DNA of 64,000 nucleotides from JAPPKS01 sp963667895 (GTDB lineage: Bacteria; Poribacteria; WGA-4E; PCPOR2b), in NCBI GenBank assembly GCA_965223985.1, contig OZ245030.1, positions 3,906,001-3,970,000 on the forward strand, in the 5' to 3' direction. A model generated the notes under the pieces. The model searched no databases and was not told where the DNA came from. It was given only the letters and a program-made list of their open reading frames with translations. Positions 1-9,070 of this stretch are shown here, in pieces (positions within the stretch are counted from its first letter, which is position 1; every line of letters begins with the position of its first letter). Made by a program: the position numbers and the translations under genes.

Positions 1-415
1 CTGTAATCAGCCACTTGCCGTCTGTTTCTCTGCCTAAAATCTCGACATTTTGGGATAGTGGATGTTCATTTTCTTTAAAGGCTTGTCTTAATTCCTCTGA
101 AAAATGCTGAGCCTTTAATTCGGTTTCATGCGCTAATTCGAGGCTGAACAATAGGTCGCTCTCTAGCCGTTCTCGAACTGTTCCACTCACGACCAACACA
201 AACTCGCTGCGAATTTGGTTTGCAATCTTGTGCGCACCAATATCAATGTTGGGATCGAAAACCACTTGTGTAATCCCCGTCCGATCTCGTAAATCGACGA
301 AAATAACGCCGCCATGGTCTCGACGGCGAGCAACCCAGCCAGTTAATTGCACCGTTTTCCCGGCATGAGCGAGCCGCAACTCCCCACAATAATGTGTCCT
401 TTTCATTTCAGGCAT
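1..415 (-). CDS. aspS: Aspartyl-tRNA synthetase, N-terminal part (runs off window)
   Basis: Reading the minus strand from an ATG at 415 (second ATG at 406) gives MPEMKRTHYCGEL followed by the typical AspRS OB-fold anticodon-binding start, including 'GWVARRRDHGGVIFVDLRDR' and 'TQVVFDP'. The enzyme charges tRNA-Asp in the cytoplasm. It lies 96 bases downstream of hisS on the same strand, a common hisS-aspS order, so the two are probably cotranscribed. Oddity: after about residue 80 ('VSGTVRERLES') the expected 'NPNLPTGEIEV'-like stretch is absent, and an unfamiliar but open frame continues to the window edge ('ELRQAFKENEHPLSQ', 'GRETDGKWLIT'). The N-terminal identity is secure; whether the gene is intact beyond this point cannot be seen here. 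Confidence 0.85.
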   Translation of the reverse strand, partial: MPEMKRTHYCGELRLAHAGKTVQLTGWVARRRDHGGVIFVDLRDRTGITQVVFDPNIDIGAHKIANQIRSEFVLVVSGTVRERLESDLLFSLELAHETELKAQHFSEELRQAFKENEHPLSQNVEILGRETDGKWLIT

Positions 416-511
416 TGTGCGTCTTTACTTATCCTTAATTGTAAGATTTTCATTCTTGGACAACCGATAACATCGTGAAACTTGTGGCAGCTTGCTCTCG
501 GTCACGTTAGG

Positions 512-1786
512 TTAGTCAAACCCATTTAAACGCGATGTTTTACTCAGTTCCTCTGCCAACCGATCGAACGCAATCGTCCACTGATTTCCACTTTCCATTT
601 CTCGAACCGTGGCTGCACCATCCTTAATCTCATCTTCCCCGATTATCACGACATGTTGCACATTGAGCTTGTTCGCTGTCTTCATCTGTGCCTTCAATCC
701 GCGCCCGTTATACTCAAGGTCGGTTCTGATTCCCCTTTCGCGCAGCCTTTGCGCTAATTGAAAAGCGACAGGCATCGCTTCATCGCCTAGTACAGCGATG
801 TAAACGTCAATGGGCGGCTGTAGCGAAATCCCGACGTTCTGGGCTTCTAAAGCGAGTATGATTCGATCTACGCCAAGCCCAAACCCTATCGCCGGAGTTT
901 GTTTGTTACCCAGCTCTTCGACCAGATAATCATATCGTCCACCACCTCCGATAGCGTCTTGTGCCCCCAGTCCGCCTGCAGTGAATTCAAACGTCGTGCG
1001 AGAGTAGTAATCCATTCCCCTCACAAGATTCAAATTTTCGGTATAGTCAATTCCCGATAACTTGAGATAACGTTTTACAGCATCAAAATGTTCATGGCAC
1101 GGGTCGCATAGATAATCTAGTAATTTAGGGCTTTCAGCTAGAATTTCACGACACCCTTTCTTGCAGTCAAAGAGCCGCAATGGGTTGCGTTCATAGCGAC
1201 CTTGGCATTCTCGACAAAACTCATCGAGACGTGCTTTTGTGAAAGCCTTGAGATCCGCCACATATTTTGGACGACAAGCACGATCTCCAATGGTATTGAG
1301 GTGTAGCATCAAATCTTTGAAACCGAGCGTCGAATAGAATTGATGGGCTAAGGCGATGACTTCCGCATCAACCGCAGGTTGCGCCGCGCCAAACACCTCC
1401 ACCCCTACCTGCCAATGCTCACGATAGCGTCCAGCCTGCGGTCGTTCATAACGGTACATTCGCCCATTGTAGTATAGTTTCAAGACACTCGACCCTTCGA
1501 GCAGCCGATTTTGGAGGACGGCGCGAACAACGGATGCTGTACCTTCTGGTCGTAGAGTGATGCTCCGATTGGCTTTGTCGTTGAAGGTGAACATCTCTTT
1601 TTCAACGATGTCGGTGGTATCTCCCACCCCGCGGACAAATAGATCGGTGCTTTCAAAGATAGGGGTGCGAATTTCCTGATATCCGTATGTAGAAAAAACA
1701 GATCGTGCGATTTTCTCTACCCACTGCCACGTTTGAGTCTGTGAAGGAAGGATATCTCTCGTTCCTTTTGGTGATTGAATAAGCAT
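512..1786 (-). CDS. hisS: Histidyl-tRNA synthetase
   Basis: A 424-residue class II aminoacyl-tRNA synthetase of normal length for HisRS, attaching histidine to tRNA-His in the cytoplasm. It opens with the family N-terminus 'KGTRDILPSQ'. Motif 1 and the adjacent 'YGYQEIRTPIFESTDLFVRG' follow, then motif 2 'LRPEGTASVVRA' with the 'MYRYERPQAGRYREHWQ' loop, the HisRS-specific 'RGMDYYSRTTFEF' and the motif 3 region 'GFGLGVDRIILAL'. A C-terminal anticodon-binding domain contains 'RGLKAQMKTANKLN'. ATG at 1786. It sits upstream of aspS on the same strand. Nothing looks broken. Confidence 0.97.
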   Translation of the reverse strand: MLIQSPKGTRDILPSQTQTWQWVEKIARSVFSTYGYQEIRTPIFESTDLFVRGVGDTTDIVEKEMFTFNDKANRSITLRPEGTASVVRAVLQNRLLEGSSVLKLYYNGRMYRYERPQAGRYREHWQVGVEVFGAAQPAVDAEVIALAHQFYSTLGFKDLMLHLNTIGDRACRPKYVADLKAFTKARLDEFCRECQGRYERNPLRLFDCKKGCREILAESPKLLDYLCDPCHEHFDAVKRYLKLSGIDYTENLNLVRGMDYYSRTTFEFTAGGLGAQDAIGGGGRYDYLVEELGNKQTPAIGFGLGVDRIILALEAQNVGISLQPPIDVYIAVLGDEAMPVAFQLAQRLRERGIRTDLEYNGRGLKAQMKTANKLNVQHVVIIGEDEIKDGAATVREMESGNQWTIAFDRLAEELSKTSRLNGFD

Positions 1787-1789
1787 GTC

Positions 1790-2136
1790 TTACCGATAAC
1801 CCCTTCTCGCTTGCTGAATCTTCTCTAACGATTTTGTTGCCGCTTGCCGCAATTCCTCGTTTTCATCATTTTCAAGCGCCTGCAAGGCATCAACGAACAG
1901 TATTTGCTCGCTTACTGAGCTCTATCATTTTCTTCTCGACTAATGAAACTTTCGATGAACAGGATGTCCACGTCAATGTTGCTTGCAGGAACAGCAGTGC
2001 CATCCGTATAGCTCCTCGTTAGGAAGTATCCTCGGATTCGGTTGGGAAAGACCAATTCGAAAATTCCTATTACACCACGTAAAATATTGCTAACCTTGCG
2101 GTTCCCGGCAGAATTGAGGAGGGAAACGTTACTCAT
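1790..2136 (-). pseudogene. Remnant of a nucleotidyltransferase / HEAT-repeat protein
   Basis: Two scraps lie end to end on the minus strand. The first (2136-1912, 74 codons) contains 'GYFLTRSYTDGTAVPASNID', which resembles the GS-x(9)-D-x-D active site of the minimal nucleotidyltransferase fold (usual form G-S-Y-A-D-G...S-D-I-D). The Gly and the first Asp are replaced (R and N), so catalysis is unlikely. After its stop, another frame without a usable start reads 'VDALQALENDENEELRQAA' up to a stop at 1790, which looks like one HEAT repeat. I infer a decayed gene between hisS and the next gene. The match is by eye and short. Confidence 0.4.
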
Positions 2137-2167
2137 ATCAATTCTCGCACCGAATCATACCCACAAT

Positions 2168-5100
2168 TTACGATTTCCGCTGCATCGCCGCCTGAATCTG
2201 ACCCCGTTGCTCCTGAAGTTCCGATGCACTAGGGGCGAGGCGGAGTGCTTCAGTATTGGATTTCAACGCATCGTCATATCGCTTTTGTGTGAGGTACAAA
2301 TCCGCCAAATCGCTGTGTAGCAACGGCTCATCCGATGCAAGTTGAATAGCACGCTTGTATGAATCAACTGCCTTGCGAACTGCGTTCTCTTCTGCATAGA
2401 TATTGCCTAATACATAATGCACGCGCCACGAATTTGGGTTGGCTTCCAATGTCTTCTCTGCGTATTCGTGCGCTTCCGGCAACATTTTCTTTAGGTGATA
2501 GATTGATGCCATTGCCGCGAAAATTTCGGCAGGAAGATTTGAATCTAACATCTCAAGCCGTTGATAAGTACGCAGTGCTTCGTCGTTACGTTCTTGTCGT
2601 TCATAAATTGGTCCAAGCAGGAGGTAAAAATCTAGACGATTCGGTTTCAGTTCAATTGCTTTCTCAATCGCTTTTGCGGATTCATCTAATTTCCCTTGCC
2701 CTTCGTAGATCACCGCGAGTTGAATGTAGCCTTCCGTCTCCTGTGGATTAGTTCGCAGAGTCTCCTTGACGACTTGTTCAAGCTGCTTAAGCTCTTTTTG
2801 CTCCTCTTTGCGGACCAATCCGGCTGCAACGCCAAGATGGTGTCGAATCACCTTATCCCGTGGGTTAATAGCCAACCCACGATTAAAATATTCGAATGCC
2901 TCCACATATTCTCCCGCAACATATCCAATTTGGCCTTCGATTAGCTTCTGACTAGCGTCGAAGTAAAGATTCACCTGTTTTCTCACCTCAGTTTTCTCCG
3001 CCATTGTTCTGCCATAATTTTTCAGATACGGATTGACACGTTCACGATATTTCGCCATTCCCGCAATAATGCTTCTGCTGCTACCTACAGACTGCTTTGC
3101 GCGGATAAACCCCAAATACGGGCGGTTATCTGTAAAAATAGTGCCATCTCCGGTATAGCTTCGGAGCGCATCCTCACCCATCATAAACGAATCTAGCAAC
3201 GACATGCCATCAAGATCATCGTGTGCAAGCGCGTCGCTAATGCTTGCAATCTGTGTTCTGTCTATAAAGTTCTTATAATCTATCTTGAGTCGTTCAGATG
3301 TACCAATCAGGAGGACGAAATCCGGCGTGTATTTGTACCATAGTGTTGTGTGAGGAAAAACTTCGATGACAGTCCTCAGTGCCATCTTGAAATTTGCTTC
3401 GGAGAACAGGCTGAGCGGTAACCACTGACATAAAATGCCATCTTCGGTCAGAGCCCGCTTGCAGAGTCTGTAGAAATTTGCAGTGTAGATGTGTGGATTC
3501 CACGCACCGGGTAAGGGTGCGAGAGATCTCACTGAAATGATGTCGTATTTTTCGCCCTTCATTAGCAGATAGTTTCGCTCGTCATCAATGGTCCAATTGA
3601 AGGAGGGGCTGCTGAGAACATTGTGATTCACATCAGCGAAATGTACACGCGCTTCGTTGATGACATCTTTTGAAGTTTCGACCGCATCCACATGAACCCC
3701 GTGTTGGGTCATTGAGTAGGCAGTTAGTCCCATGCCAAAACCGATTACAAGTGCACGTTTCGGGTCGGGATGAAGAAGTAGCGGGAGGTGGGCGATTACA
3801 CGATGTGAGGGGGAGTCCCATCGCGAAGTATCTGCAACTTTACGCGTGCCTACATACAATTGATGAGCTCCATTCCCATCCTTAAGCACCGTCACATCGG
3901 CCTCAATTCCCTCTTCATGGGAGATAATTGCGTTACCTGTATCTTGTGTGAGGTAGGTCGGTCTTGTCAGGAACACTGGTTCATCGGCTACATAGAGCAC
4001 AATTAGTCCGAAGCCAGCAGTAAGGATTGCCCCCCCAGTTGCTGCCCCACTCAGAAGTTGTCTGGAGCGTAAATTTGCAGTTTGTCCTGAGAAAATCATG
4101 ACACAGCCCATAATCGCTGTCAAAACCGCTGTCAGGACAATACCCGGACGAATCCCAAACAACGGGACGAAGATAAACGCTGCGCACAAAACACCTGCGA
4201 TTGCACCAATAATGTAAATCGCACAGACATTGCCAATACTGCGTCCTAATCGCGCCATGTCACGCGTGTAAATCCGGATAGCCACCGGAAAGCACCCGCC
4301 AACTAAGATAGTAGGAACAATCATTACGACTATACAGCCAATAAATGCTCCGATTCCTCCACCATAGAAAGTTGATTGGGAAACACCGCCGATTCGATGT
4401 AGTTCTCCGAAAGCCGCTATCGCCGCGACCCCAGAGAGCCCGATGGCAATCTGCATTAGTCCGAACAGGCTACTGCGCGACTTTATACGATCAGTTGCCC
4501 GTGCGAATGATAAACTCCCGAGAGCAATGCCAAACAGGAAGACTGCCAGCATAGTTGTGATGGTCGTAGGATCGAGGGAGGACACGAAAACACGTCTCCA
4601 GAGCACTGCATAGGCGAAAGTGCAAAATCCGGAGACAGAAAATGCCCAAACTGTTAGCCGTAAAGACGGAAGCGCTTCGGTTGTATCTAGTTGCGAAACG
4701 GTATGCTCCGATATTGGGTGCATCCCGTCCCTATCGCTCGCTGTACCACTTGTCTGCTGTCGATCCAGCCCGAGGGTAATGGCTGCCGCAACCAAGTTAA
4801 TGCCTACACATAGGTAGAGAGACTGTAGAACCCCTAAAGTTCGCAATAGGAAAAATCCCACTGCAAGACATCCAATCACGCTGCCAAGCATCTTCAGCCC
4901 ATTGAGAATGCCGACGTGGAATCCAAGCCTTTCTGACCTTTCTACCAATAACTTGCACACGACAGGCAGTGTGCCTCCAATCAAAATTGATGGGACAAGC
5001 AGGAAGAAAAAGGATAGAGCAAAGCGGATGAACAACAGCGAATAAAACTCCCCATTAAGCCCGCGATAGACCAGAATGTGCATGGCGTTGAGTACATTCA

Positions 5101-5416
5101 ATAGTAATGGGGAAATAAGGGCAAAAACAGCGATACCTAGTTCAAGAATAGCATATAAGCGTAATGGGCGCTCCTCACGATCTGCCAAGCGGCCAAAGTA
5201 AAAGCTGCCAACCGCCAATCCTGACATCAGTGCTATCAACACCGTGCTCACCGGCAGCGTGGTGCTGCCAAATATCAGTGTGAGTTCGCGGATCCAAATT
5301 ACTTCGTAGATTAAGCCAATGGCACCGGAAAAAAGAACAATCAGCCACATAACCGGTTTAATATTCTGCACAAATCTCTTTCCCTTCTCATCATCTCCAA
5401 CTTTCCAATAGTTCAT
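2168..5416 (-). CDS. Polytopic membrane protein with spermidine-synthase-like and TPR domains
   Basis: A 1082-residue protein in three parts. Residues about 20-490 are hydrophobic with many predicted membrane segments, beginning 'VMWLIVLFSGAIGLIYEVIW' as in the fused-MFS/spermidine synthase family. Residues about 500-780 form a Rossmann methyltransferase-like domain: 'ALVIGFGMGLTAYSM' is the nucleotide-binding loop, followed by 'VDAVETSKDVINEARVHF' and 'GEKYDIISVRSLAP'. Residues about 850-1080 hold TPR repeats ('GYIQLAVIYEGQGKLDES', 'VHYVLGNIYAEENAV'). In true spermidine synthases the last Rossmann motif carries a catalytic Asp (V-D-S-x-D); here it reads V-R-S-L-A, so polyamine synthesis is doubtful. 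Substrate unknown. The gene stands alone on this strand, with intergenic DNA upstream. Confidence 0.8.
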   Translation of the reverse strand: MNYWKVGDDEKGKRFVQNIKPVMWLIVLFSGAIGLIYEVIWIRELTLIFGSTTLPVSTVLIALMSGLAVGSFYFGRLADREERPLRLYAILELGIAVFALISPLLLNVLNAMHILVYRGLNGEFYSLLFIRFALSFFFLLVPSILIGGTLPVVCKLLVERSERLGFHVGILNGLKMLGSVIGCLAVGFFLLRTLGVLQSLYLCVGINLVAAAITLGLDRQQTSGTASDRDGMHPISEHTVSQLDTTEALPSLRLTVWAFSVSGFCTFAYAVLWRRVFVSSLDPTTITTMLAVFLFGIALGSLSFARATDRIKSRSSLFGLMQIAIGLSGVAAIAAFGELHRIGGVSQSTFYGGGIGAFIGCIVVMIVPTILVGGCFPVAIRIYTRDMARLGRSIGNVCAIYIIGAIAGVLCAAFIFVPLFGIRPGIVLTAVLTAIMGCVMIFSGQTANLRSRQLLSGAATGGAILTAGFGLIVLYVADEPVFLTRPTYLTQDTGNAIISHEEGIEADVTVLKDGNGAHQLYVGTRKVADTSRWDSPSHRVIAHLPLLLHPDPKRALVIGFGMGLTAYSMTQHGVHVDAVETSKDVINEARVHFADVNHNVLSSPSFNWTIDDERNYLLMKGEKYDIISVRSLAPLPGAWNPHIYTANFYRLCKRALTEDGILCQWLPLSLFSEANFKMALRTVIEVFPHTTLWYKYTPDFVLLIGTSERLKIDYKNFIDRTQIASISDALAHDDLDGMSLLDSFMMGEDALRSYTGDGTIFTDNRPYLGFIRAKQSVGSSRSIIAGMAKYRERVNPYLKNYGRTMAEKTEVRKQVNLYFDASQKLIEGQIGYVAGEYVEAFEYFNRGLAINPRDKVIRHHLGVAAGLVRKEEQKELKQLEQVVKETLRTNPQETEGYIQLAVIYEGQGKLDESAKAIEKAIELKPNRLDFYLLLGPIYERQERNDEALRTYQRLEMLDSNLPAEIFAAMASIYHLKKMLPEAHEYAEKTLEANPNSWRVHYVLGNIYAEENAVRKAVDSYKRAIQLASDEPLLHSDLADLYLTQKRYDDALKSNTEALRLAPSASELQEQRGQIQAAMQRKS

Positions 5417-5605
5417 AACCCTTGGAAGGCTTTCGTCGCCTCAGAATTCATTATAACACATAAATCCCAGCGATGTGTACTTCAAAATTGGAGCATCTGG
5501 ATCACAGTGCACGAAACGTAGGAGATAATGTTCAATTACGGAGAGACGTGCTCGATTCTAGTACACTTTGCTGTTGTCCTGCCGCGTGATTAGTAAGAAA
5601 TTCTC

Positions 5606-5635
5606 TTGATTTTTCGACATATGTTAAATTATAAT
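5606..5635 (+). promoter_or_regulatory. Candidate sigma-70 promoter upstream of the methyltransferase gene
   Basis: TTGATT (5606-5611), an 18-base spacer and a perfect TATAAT (5630-5635) lie about 240 bases before the methyltransferase start. The rest of the 5417-5876 gap is AT-rich with no convincing gene. Position and consensus are the only support. Confidence 0.4.
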
Positions 5636-5876
5636 GGTAAAGTGATTAAAGTTCGTTTAACATTGCTCTTGTTTGTGATTAACTCCAATGCTGGACAGTT
5701 GAATCAGCAATGTCTCAACTGGCAAAACGGTTATCATCTAGGCAAAGATGTGGCTCAGTTACGCGAAGAAAAGATGAATAAATACTGAAAGGCTAGCTCC
5801 CGGCGGTGCCCAATGCTCTAGAATCAAGAAGATGTCTCATTAAGTGATTCTAGCCTCGGACAATATCAGAGATAAA

Positions 5877-7314
5877 ATGTCCCAAAACTTCCCCGATAAC
5901 ACACTCTACGAACTAGACAATTTACCCGTCCTCCGTGGGATGAATAGTGAGACTATTGATCTCATTCCCACTGATCCTCCATTCAACACGAAACGTAATC
6001 GACCCGGAACAGCAGGCTTCTATGTCGATAACTGGAAATGGGGCGATACCGGAATACTCCCTGACCAATGGAAATGGAACGAAGTCCACCCGAGATGGCT
6101 TGAGGAAATCAAGGACGACAATGCGGCACTGTTTCAGGTTATTGAAGCAGCTCGTTTAAGTCATGGAGAGGACATCGCCGCCTTCCTATGTTTCCTCAGT
6201 GTTCGGCTGCTTGAATGCCGGCGAATCTTAAAGCCCACTGGTAGCATTTACCTCCACTGCGACCACTCGGCCAATAGCTACATCCGAATGGCTATGGACG
6301 CCATCTTTGGAAAGAACAATTTTCGGAATGAAATCGTGTGGCATTACTACAATGTAGCCTCAGTTTCAAGGAAATACTTTGGACGTAAGCATGACACAAT
6401 TCTATTTTACTCTGAAAGCCGAACAGCACCCTTTAACGTGGGATGATATGCGCGAAGCGTATTCACCAAATAGCAACTGGGTAAAAGCCTCTGATAGCTA
6501 CGGCGATACCCGGTACGGACCAAACGAAAGAGGAAAATTAATGCACGATGTTTGGAGAATGCCAACAATAAACAACATGGCAAAAGAACGCACCGGCTCC
6601 CCTGACCAAAAACCTCTCCCCCTCTATGAGCGCATCATCCAAGCCAGCAGCAATGAGGGCGACATCGTATTAGACCCATTCTGCGGTTGTGCAACAACTA
6701 TTATCGCCGCCCGTAACCTCAATCGTCGGTGGATTGGCATCGACCGAAGAACGGATGCACGCTATCATGTCGTCTGTCGCATGGCGGGCATATCGGCTAA
6801 GGATCGAAAAAAGCTTGAGCAGCGTCCTGACCTCGCAGACTGGCTGCAAAGGCAAATGGGGAAATACGAAGCTCATTACACCAGCAAGCCACCTGTGCGC
6901 ACTGACGCGGGCGATACAGCGGCACCAGATTTAGATCCTGTCTATCCGGTGGGCGAGGAATACGCACTCACGCACAAGGAAATGCACACCATACTGATTG
7001 AACGTTTTGGTCTCCGATGTTGGGGGTGCGACTTCGAAGCCCCCGATGAGCGGTACCTCGAACTCGACCACGTTGACCCCAGATCAAGCGGCGGTTCAAA
7101 CGATTTGGATAACCGCGCATTACTATGCCGTCCTTGCAACCAAATGAAGTCGAGTCATCTTACCTTAGCCGGGCTATGGACAAAAAATCGACAACAGGGC
7201 TACCTAACACAACGGCAGCCTATCGACATTCAGGAAGCCAGAACATGGGCAAGGCAGTATCTTGTACAACTCATAAGAGAGACCTCACATCAACTGAACC
7301 TTGATGGACGATAA
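5877..7314 (+). pseudogene. DNA methyltransferase fused to HNH endonuclease, frameshifted
   Basis: A beta-class (N4-cytosine/N6-adenine) methyltransferase with a C-terminal HNH nuclease in one chain. The first part (ATG 5877) has catalytic motif IV 'TDPPFNTKRN'; the second has the SAM motif 'DPFCGCATTIIAA', in the permuted order expected for this class. The HNH domain follows: 'CWGCDFEAPDERYLELDHVD', 'SGGSNDLDNRALLCRPCN', with two Cys pairs. The frame breaks in a GGG at 6440-6442: read as is, it gives 'TAPFNVG-stop'; removing one G gives 'FNVDDMREAYSP', exactly the family continuation, for about 478 residues. Separate translation could restart near 6379, but this would split the methyltransferase. 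The design suggests a single-chain restriction-modification protein. Sequencing error, true mutation or phase variation cannot be told apart here. The upstream GTG at 5844 is less likely as start. Confidence 0.85.
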
Positions 7315-7339
7315 CACCAAACAATAAAGGGAGACTTTA

Positions 7340-7558
7340 ATTTACGACTGCCAACCTAAAAATGCGGATGTAATAGTTCATCGCATTGACAAGTTTGGGG
7401 GCTTCAATCCAAAAGAACGGATGGATGTTCATGTGCTTTGTTCACAATTGACCCTGTGGCAAGTACGACGATTGGAAGGAGAATTTGACAAACCTGGAAA
7501 CACGCCCGACAACCTCAATTTCAACATCATAAAATTGATGAAACAAATTCGCAATTGA
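7340..7558 (+). CDS. Short open frame after the methyltransferase-HNH gene, function unknown
   Basis: Twenty-five bases after the HNH stop, behind a strong ribosome-binding sequence (AAAGGGAGA), a frame of 72 residues reads 'IYDCQPKNADVIVHRIDKFG' and ends 'NFNIIKLMKQIRN'. It has no ATG until 7421 (MDVHVLCSQLTLW), so it either starts at an ATT (7340), starts at 7421 (45 residues), or is a gene remnant. The amino acid composition looks protein-like. I do not recognise the family. Its spacing suggests cotranscription with the modification gene. Confidence 0.35.
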   Translation: MYDCQPKNADVIVHRIDKFGGFNPKERMDVHVLCSQLTLWQVRRLEGEFDKPGNTPDNLNFNIIKLMKQIRN

Positions 7559-7636
7559 GAACACGCACGTCAAGTTTCCAACGCATCATGAGACAGCGCT
7601 CCCAGCGTTGCCTCACACAGAAAATGAGAACAAAAA

Positions 7637-7987
7637 TTGAAACTGTACAGTTTAGTCTTAGTTTTGTTTATGGCTTGTTCACTAGCGGGGTGTAGCCTTT
7701 TAAAGATTCATGGTGCCGATTCTGCTACAATTAAGCAGACCGTGATTACTGTCGGATTAGACTCCGTCGGGGGTATCATTCAAGACAGAATCCGCTCTAA
7801 TGCCGAAACCAAACAAGAGGAGATTCGGTCCAATTCGGAAAATTAACAGGCGAAAATTAACAAAGAAATTACAATTGCCATTATGAATGGCCAAAGGTGC
7901 AGTTGTAGTGCCAGCAAAGCTAGTTTTAATTCTAATCTAGATCAGAATCCTTCTAAAGAAGAACTGTCGAACCAAGACTGTCCTTAG
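7637..7987 (+). pseudogene. Small lipoprotein gene with an in-frame TAA
   Basis: A TTG start at 7637 gives a lipoprotein signal, 'LYSLVLVLFMACSLAGCSLL', with the lipobox L-A-G-C. The frame stops at TAA 7844-7846 after 69 residues ('IRSNAETKQEEIRSNSEN'). The same frame then stays open for 46 more sensible codons ('QAKINKEITIAIMNGQ', a Cys/Ser-rich stretch, 'SKEELSNQDCP') to TAG at 7985. I infer a single gene interrupted by one nonsense change, though a genuine 69-residue product is possible. Function unknown; it would be anchored in the inner or outer membrane. Confidence 0.5.
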
Positions 7988-8045
7988 CCCCTGCATGAAG
8001 GCTAAATTGAAAGTCTTCTGGACTTACCCCCATCCTTTAGACAGA

Positions 8046-8112
8046 AATGAAGGAGATTCAAGGTCGAAAATCTGACCAACTCGGTCAGATTGAAACGCCT
8101 GAAGTCATTGGA
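8046..8112 (+). repeat. Short dispersed repeat, copy 1 (left of Shedu remnant)
   Basis: Shares AATGAAGGAGA at its left end and TGAAGTCATTGGA at its right end with 9071-9134. Its centre is a perfect 8-base inverted repeat, ATCTGACC/GGTCAGAT, around AACTC (8070-8090). Just to its left, 'TGGACTTACCCCC' (around 8020-8032) resembles the terminal inverted repeats of some IS3-family elements. Confidence 0.55.
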
Positions 8113-8124
8113 TTTTGAATTGAC

Positions 8125-9034
8125 ATGAAGACAATAAGAACAACAGAAGACGGCATTGATTATTTAATCAAGATTCTCAAGGACAAGTTAAATACAATTA
8201 CTCGCGCGATATTCTGGAAAATTCCTCACGGGGATTCGGAGGGAGAGAATATTAGTTTGAAGATAGGCAGATATAAGAAAGATGGTTTTGCGCCGGAGAC
8301 GCTTGAAGTTGAAAATCCAAGAAGCGAACTGACCCTAGAAAACGAGGCATTTCAAAATTCTCTCGGCTGATCTTGTTGCAGGAATACAATATCAAGCGCG
8401 GATGAAAGCTGTTCAGGAATTTGAAATCATGCTCAGCCAAGATATGGTTGAGCTGGATTGGCAAGAATGATTCAAGCGCAACGATTGGGTGTTGGGAAGC
8501 GACTTTGTGCGGATTTTGGACGAGCGAGCAATAGACACCACAAACATTACGGATTACCTGATGCAGGCGTATGATGGCTTTTTGGATATTGTAGAGATAA
8601 AAAGGCCGGAAGGTAATTTGCAATTTTGGGCCCACGCCCTGGACCACGGAAATTATGTGCAGTCCTCCGATTTAACGAAAGCCATAACACAGGCAACGAA
8701 GTATATTTGCGAACTTGAGCGCGAAGCCAATAGTGTGATATTGTTTGAAAGGGTCGGCTGTGTCAAAACGATAAAACCCCGCTGTAGTTTGATTTTCGAC
8801 CGCTCAAATAGCTGGAATAACGAGCAGAAAGAAGCATTTCGCATTTTGAATTCTAGCTATCACACTTTGACTATAATTACTTACGACCATGTTTTGAAAC
8901 GAGCCGAGAGAATTTTGGGGGTTGATGAACCGGAAGAAATCAGAATGCCGAAACGGAATTTTCTGACAATGACGACATTCCTTTTTGATGCGCTGCAAGA
9001 AATCTCGCCAGTCCAAGCCAGGGTGGGGTGCTAG
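8125..9034 (+). pseudogene. sduA: Shedu anti-phage nuclease (DUF4263), degraded
   Basis: The C-terminal half (from about 8489) carries the DUF4263 PD-(D/E)xK nuclease core typical of the Shedu defence protein: 'YLMQAYDGFLDIVEIKRPEG', 'HGNYVQSSDLTKAITQATKY', 'IKPRCSLIFDRSNSWN', 'LTIITYDHVLKRAERILG'. The N-terminal piece (8125-8370) matches the upstream family region ('PRSELTLENEAFQNS'). Three lesions separate them: a frameshift near 8345-8370; an apparent deletion, because the family's usual segment between '...EF..L' and 'GIQYQARMKAVQEFEIML' is missing; and a TGA at 8468-8470 where relatives have Trp ('DWQE-stop-FKRNDWVLGSDF'). In life SduA is a phage-activated nuclease; here it is almost certainly dead. 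Flanked by two copies of a short repeat. Confidence 0.85.
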
Positions 9035-9070
9035 GGAGGTGTGGAGAGAATTCCGTATCGCCCGAACAGC

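Noticed and set aside
1834..2022. Plus-strand frame between hisS and the membrane protein
   Set aside because: It is the complement of the HEAT/nucleotidyltransferase remnant and has no supporting signal.
5606..5788. A 60-residue protein before the methyltransferase
   Set aside because: No ribosome site, unusual composition and overlap with a promoter-like sequence; not convincing.
6379..6460. Programmed frameshift in the methyltransferase-HNH gene
   Set aside because: The site is a plain GTGGGATG without a slippery heptamer or obvious downstream structure, so mutation, phase variation or error is simpler.
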